In this document: positions 13,641 to 16,397 of the stretch, one piece after another
Numbering within the stretch: position 1 is the stretch's first letter
Layout of the letters: every line of letters begins with the position of its first letter
DNA from: Halorhodospira sp.
GTDB lineage: Bacteria; Pseudomonadota; Gammaproteobacteria; Nitrococcales; Halorhodospiraceae
Assembly: GCA_007121755.1 (NCBI GenBank)
Contig: SKJZ01000061.1
Coordinates: 1-16,397 of the forward strand
Length of the DNA stretch: 16,397 nucleotides
Reading direction: 5' to 3'
Translations under genes and position numbers: made by a program
The notes under the pieces: generated by a model
Databases searched by the model: none
What the model was told of the DNA's origin: nothing
Seen by the model: only the letters and a program-made list of their open reading frames with translations

Positions 13641-14548
13641 TGCCACCTGTAATCAAGACAGAAAATAAGTACGGGCTGGATTGGGTACTGCTGAACAATC
13701 GCTGGTACTGTGTTCAGAATTATTCACCTACAAAACTGTCGGATGATACCGACATTCCGATTGTTACGGATGGGACAATATGGATAGGGCTTACAACTCC
13801 CGCACGATGCGTTTATAACAATTCTTCTGATTCTGAGTTCATTGAAAAGTACGGGTATCTGTACAACAGGTACGCCGTGGATGAAGGGTTAAAAATGCCA
13901 TGCGCTGATTGCGCTGTGCCGAGCAGAGCAGAGTGGGAATCGCTCAGAGATTGGTTGATAGCGAGTGGGTTTAACTGGGATGGAACCACATCGGGGATCA
14001 AAATAGGCAAGTCCATGGCTTCCAGTGGCGGCGAGTGGGATTCCTCTGCTACTGCTGGCCACGTTGGAAACAACCAACAGAGCAACAACAGCAGTGGGCT
14101 TACCAGATTGCCTGCGGGGTGGAGAAATGGTAATACTGGCAATTTTAGCCTTATAGGTTCACATGGCTTTTGGTGGACAAATGACGGCGATCGGCTCAGA
14201 CTGCGAAGCGCTTCGGAACAGCTCGATTTTTTTACTGATGATCTTCCTCAATTTGGATGGTCTATTTGCATTTCAGCCATAGCCCCCGTAGTCACCTACA
14301 ATTCAAACGGTGGTTCTGTTGTTGATGATGAGGTAACTTTTATCGGGGAGCTTGCAACCCAACCGACTGCACCGACCAAGGCAGGGTATAAATTTGCAGG
14401 TTGGTACAAAGAGGACACGTTTGTAAATGAATGGGATTTTGATACTGATACTGTTACAGCAGATACTACGCTGTATGCGAAGTGGGATTTACCGGCTGAA
14501 AAAACGCAGCTATCTTTGAATTTTCACACAGGTTTAAAAATATCATAA
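13640..14548 (+). CDS. FISUMP-type C-type-lectin-like protein with InlB-type repeat; possible variable receptor-binding protein
   Basis: A 302-residue probable adhesin. 'YGYLYNRYAV' (71-80), 'VPSRAEWESLRDWL' (93-106), 'SSGLTRLPAGWRNGNTGNF' (151-169), 'IGSHGFWWTNDG' (172-183) and 'FGWSICIS' (205-212) match the order of the Fib_succ_major (FISUMP) domain, a formylglycine-enzyme/C-type lectin-like fold. In diversity-generating retroelements this fold carries the variable region at about the last 60 residues of the domain (here 154-211). A second module at about 217-283 has the InlB B-repeat pattern ('VTYNSNGGSVVDDEV', 'AGYKFAGWYKEDT', 'TLYAKWD'). The gene starts as TAATG with AGGAGG upstream and follows small unknown genes after the lysis genes. 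No template repeat or reverse transcriptase is seen in the window. Confidence 0.75.
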   Translation: MPPVIKTENKYGLDWVLLNNRWYCVQNYSPTKLSDDTDIPIVTDGTIWIGLTTPARCVYNNSSDSEFIEKYGYLYNRYAVDEGLKMPCADCAVPSRAEWESLRDWLIASGFNWDGTTSGIKIGKSMASSGGEWDSSATAGHVGNNQQSNNSSGLTRLPAGWRNGNTGNFSLIGSHGFWWTNDGDRLRLRSASEQLDFFTDDLPQFGWSICISAIAPVVTYNSNGGSVVDDEVTFIGELATQPTAPTKAGYKFAGWYKEDTFVNEWDFDTDTVTADTTLYAKWDLPAEKTQLSLNFHTGLKIS

Positions 14549-14562
14549 AGGGGGGGTTTGTA

Positions 14563-14910
14563 ATGTTAAGAAAATCATTTGTAGATGCGTTTCAACGGCA
14601 TCTCCACCAAGATCCGGGGACGTCGTACTATTCCGCTCAGGAGTCCCGTGTATCCGGGGAGGTGACGTACACGGAAGGGAAGTGGAAGGTGAAAGACAAA
14701 GCCGGGGCCGAATGTTGGGCGAAGGGTGTCCGCGTCAATCCAGGCGCTTCCGGAGATTTGAGAGTACACCTCGTGGACGATCCCGCGAACCAGTACGAAA
14801 CATACTCGTTTGTAGGAGGTACATCCGGCCATAAGGAGGGTTTGATCTTTGATGAGGTTATTGAAACCGGTACAACGATCAACCTGTCACACATAAAAAT
14901 ACTGGTATGA
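14563..14910 (+). CDS. Hypothetical beta-rich protein
   Basis: A 115-residue protein starting 14 bp after the FISUMP gene, with a seven-G run (14550-14556) as ribosome binding site. It has alternating beta strands with many Gly, Asp and Thr ('GEVTYTEGKWKVKDKAGAE', 'GLIFDEVIETGTTINLS'), which suggests a small beta domain, perhaps a virion or fibre accessory protein. Its stop overlaps the next start (ATGA), so translation is coupled to the methyltransferase-kinase gene. I do not recognise a family. Confidence 0.5.
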   Translation: MLRKSFVDAFQRHLHQDPGTSYYSAQESRVSGEVTYTEGKWKVKDKAGAECWAKGVRVNPGASGDLRVHLVDDPANQYETYSFVGGTSGHKEGLIFDEVIETGTTINLSHIKILV

Positions 14911-15827
14911 TGTATCAGGATCTTTGGATCAAAGGCGAAAGCGTTAAAAAAGGGGCTCGTGAATGCGAGTCCCGTTTCAATGCTATCGCGCAGATTTTGG
15001 AAAAAATACCCGGTCCGCTCCGCGTTCTGGATTTCGGGGGGCATACCGGATATTTTTCGTTCCGAATTGCGGAACGATTCTCTAACAGCAATGTTGTTTT
15101 TACATCGTTATGGGATGTTGACGAAGTACAACGTATCGTAGATTTAAACAGTAATCCCCGAGTACATTTGATTTTAGGTTATCAAACGCCCGGTACGCTG
15201 CAAAAAATTATAAAGGATTACCGTATCAACGTCGCTTTAGCCCTGTCGGTGCTGCACAATAACCGCGATAACTGGCAAGAATTATTAAAAACCCTGTCAC
15301 AGGTTAAGCATTTATTCGTTGAAACTATCGACAAAGATGAGCGGAAAACTTTAAACGCGGATCTTGCAGGGGAAATAAAACACGAGTTGAAGCGCAGGAA
15401 ATTAATCGCCCAGACACCTGCCTGGCCCGGACAAAACAATCTACGACCGCTATACTATATAAATAAACACGCAAAAAACGGCGTGTTCTGTTCGTTCGAT
15501 TTTCAAACCGGTATCAAAACCTATAACACTCCAGAGTACCGGGATAAAGCGTTTTTAGCACAATCAATGGCCGCGAAGGAGGGTTTAGCGCCGCCGGTTT
15601 ACGAGAAAATCGGGGGTTTGGGATTTAGAACCGGTATTGCGGATACCTCGTTTTTCGAAAAATATTTCCCTCCGGGGGTATACTGCCATTCCGTATTTCG
15701 CGAGATGCACGATAAAATATTAAAAATTAAACGGCAGGTGTACGGGCCGAAAGCGGTAGCGGATCTACACTCAAAAAATTTAGGCATCTATGAGGATCGA
15801 GTTGTTTCCGTAGATTTTTCACCCTGA
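14907..15827 (+). CDS. Bifunctional SAM-dependent methyltransferase with C-terminal kinase-like (APH-type) region
   Basis: A 306-residue two-part protein. Residues ~35-145 are a Rossmann methyltransferase: 'LRVLDFGGHTGYFSF' (38-52) is motif I, and 'VALALSVLHNNRDNWQELL' (109-127) is the motif IV-like region. Residues ~190-306 look like an aminoglycoside-phosphotransferase-type kinase: 'GIKTYN' (202-207) holds an ATP-lysine candidate (K204), 'AAKEGLAPPVYE' (222-233) is the usual helix and hinge, 'ADLHSKNLG' (285-293) is the catalytic loop with D286 and N291, and 'VSVDF' (300-304) has the metal-binding D303. The kinase part is short and stops two residues after VDF, so it may be trimmed. Methyltransferase-kinase fusions such as WbdD cap polysaccharide chains with methyl-phosphate, so a glycan-capping role is possible. 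Start overlaps the previous stop (ATGA); a second ATG is at 14910. TTA-rich codon use matches the tail genes. Confidence 0.7.
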   Translation: MMYQDLWIKGESVKKGARECESRFNAIAQILEKIPGPLRVLDFGGHTGYFSFRIAERFSNSNVVFTSLWDVDEVQRIVDLNSNPRVHLILGYQTPGTLQKIIKDYRINVALALSVLHNNRDNWQELLKTLSQVKHLFVETIDKDERKTLNADLAGEIKHELKRRKLIAQTPAWPGQNNLRPLYYINKHAKNGVFCSFDFQTGIKTYNTPEYRDKAFLAQSMAAKEGLAPPVYEKIGGLGFRTGIADTSFFEKYFPPGVYCHSVFREMHDKILKIKRQVYGPKAVADLHSKNLGIYEDRVVSVDFSP

Positions 15828-15848
15828 AACCGGACTGCAATTCCGGAC
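15827..15848 (+). repeat. Palindromic CCGGA repeat, copy A
   Basis: A 22-bp sequence that begins at the last base of the methyltransferase-kinase gene: AAACCGGACTG, then CAATTCCGGAC. A near-identical copy lies at 16058-16078, differing by one substitution and one missing base. Each copy is an inverted repeat (CCGGA ... TCCGG). Both copies lie on either side of the tRNA-derived core, as expected for arm-type binding sites of an integrase, though a regulatory operator is also possible. Confidence 0.55.
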
Positions 15849-15895
15849 CGCTCAGAAATACCCTGTTTGAAATCAACGTGTTAACCTATACATCT

Positions 15896-15942
15896 AATGA
15901 TTCGTAATCAGTAGGCCGGCGGTTCGAGTCCGCCTCTCGGCT
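15896..15942 (+). other. 3' half of tRNA-Thr(CGT), probable attachment-site core
   Basis: The sequence reads as the 3' part of a tRNA: anticodon arm 15896-15912 (loop TTCGTAA, anticodon CGT), variable loop 15913-15917, a perfect T-arm 15918-15934 (GGCGG, loop TTCGAGT, CCGCC) and acceptor strand TCTCGGC (15935-15941) plus T. The matching acceptor 5' strand (GCCGAGA) and the D-arm are absent upstream. The anticodon stem has one mismatch (A15897 opposite G15911), so identity with the intact tRNA probably starts at about 15898. A truncated tRNA 3' end beside phage late genes is the hallmark of att sites in tRNA genes. It is either attP in the phage genome or one junction of an integrated prophage. 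No CCA is encoded. Confidence 0.75.
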
Positions 15943-16021
15943 TTCTTCCTGCCTCAAAAAACTACTTTATAAATCAATAACTTACAAAGATTTTTACAGA
16001 TAAAGGTGAGCGTAAGGAGTG

Positions 16022-16064
16022 CCGGTTTTATGTCAGATTTGGACGCTTTCGGACATAAAACCGG
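16022..16064 (+). repeat. 13-bp perfect inverted repeat near the att core
   Basis: CCGGTTTTATGTC at 16022-16034 and GACATAAAACCGG at 16052-16064 are perfect complements around a 17-nt loop. The right arm runs into copy B of the CCGGA repeat. GGAC occurs at 16041, 16051, 16063 and 16075, about one helical turn apart. There is no T run after either arm, so an intrinsic terminator is unlikely. A protein-binding site (integrase/excisionase arms or an operator) fits better. Confidence 0.65.
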
Positions 16065-16078
16065 ACTTAATTCCGGAC
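16058..16078 (+). repeat. Palindromic CCGGA repeat, copy B
   Basis: A 21-bp sequence, AAACCGGACTT then AATTCCGGAC, partner of the copy at 15827-15848. It ends 2 bp before the stop of the minus-strand gene and overlaps the right arm of the 13-bp inverted repeat. Confidence 0.55.
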
Positions 16079-16080
16079 TA

Positions 16081-16377
16081 TTACGAGTTAAGATAGAAAC
16101 TATACGCTTCCCGACGAAAGTCGGGCATAGATACCCCGGCTTCTTTCGCCTTTACTTCCATCGCTGCTTTGAGCGATTCCGGCAGGGCAAGGGCGGGGAG
16201 CATTTCGGAACCTACGGAGGGGCGGCCAATTTTCACCTCTTTCATGTCTATCGCTACAATTTGCCCGTTTTCCAGTTCTGAAACGACACGGTAAAAAACA
16301 TCGCTTCCGCGCCTATGGTTGCTTGTATCCTCAATCTCAAGTGCTTGTTTCACTTTCAAGGGTTCTGTTTCAACCAT
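16081..16377 (-). CDS. Ribbon-helix-helix-like protein, probably 5' partial
   Basis: A minus-strand frame of 98 residues from ATG 16377 to the stop at 16081. The frame is open to the window edge (16397) and the ATG has no good ribosome binding site, so the true start may lie outside. The C-terminus 'ALPESLKAAMEVKAKEAGVS' followed by 'MPDFRREAYSFYLNS' has the pattern of a CopG/Arc-type ribbon-helix-helix (helix, 'aGVS', helix 'xxxREAxxxYL'), typical of antitoxins and small repressors. The first part ('VFYRVVSELENGQIVAIDMK') is beta-rich. It is convergent with the late operon. It may be a host gene beyond attR or an early phage gene next to attP. Confidence 0.55.
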   Translation of the reverse strand: MVETEPLKVKQALEIEDTSNHRRGSDVFYRVVSELENGQIVAIDMKEVKIGRPSVGSEMLPALALPESLKAAMEVKAKEAGVSMPDFRREAYSFYLNS

Positions 16378-16397
16378 GTTGGCAATAAGCTTTTCAC

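Noticed and set aside
15860..15942. A complete tRNA gene
   Set aside because: The 5' acceptor strand (GCCGAGA) and D-arm are missing upstream of the anticodon arm, so only a 3' half is present.
16022..16064. Intrinsic terminator for the late operon or the minus-strand gene
   Set aside because: The stem is strong, but the loop is 17 nt and no T run follows on either strand.
16006..16281. A 91-residue + frame across the inverted repeat region
   Set aside because: It crosses the palindromic array and is antisense to the ribbon-helix-helix frame; no similarity to any family I know.

Overview
The window is the late (virion and lysis) region of a tailed, siphovirus-type phage or prophage, followed by a tRNA-derived attachment site. 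Everything from base 1 to 15827 reads on the + strand with very tight spacing: most genes overlap by 1-14 bp, often as ATGA. This points to one long late transcript. The host cannot be named. A FISUMP-type lectin domain, an InlB-type repeat, an M15 endolysin and roughly 45-50% GC suggest an anaerobic or gut/sediment bacterium such as a spirochaete or Bacteroidota/Fibrobacter relative, but this is weak inference.

Layout. 1-1302: 3' part of a major capsid protein gene whose frame stays open beyond the left edge, probably a prohead protease-capsid fusion, ending in a Thr/Pro-rich tail. 1307-2083: glycosyltransferase resembling polypeptide GalNAc-transferases. 2070-2333: small coiled-coil/membrane protein. 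2327-3740: head-tail connector and tail completion genes. 3756-4730: major tail protein, also ending in a Thr-rich tail. 4743-5434: tail assembly chaperone pair (G and G-T type) joined by a convincing -1 frameshift signal (nine A residues followed by a strong hairpin). 5424-7541: tape measure. 7538-12401: distal tail, hub and tip proteins with PKD-like and propeller-like parts. 12418-13213: membrane protein (possible holin) and M15 endolysin. 13216-13640: two small unknown genes. 13640-14548: FISUMP/InlB-repeat lectin-like protein of the kind used as targets by diversity-generating retroelements. 14563-14910: unknown. 14907-15827: methyltransferase fused to a kinase-like domain. 15896-15942: 3' half of a tRNA-Thr(CGT), taken as the integration core, flanked by two copies of a palindromic repeat and a 13-bp inverted repeat. 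16081-16377 (minus): ribbon-helix-helix-like protein, probably running off the right edge.

The most interesting idea is a phage-encoded virion glycosylation system. Two unrelated structural proteins, capsid and tail tube, carry mucin-like TTTT/P tails. A glycosyltransferase with the DxH motif typical of mucin-type O-glycosylation lies 4 bp after the capsid gene. A methyltransferase-kinase fusion near the end of the cluster could cap or modify the glycan, or alter a host surface polysaccharide. This combination is inferred from sequence motifs and context only.
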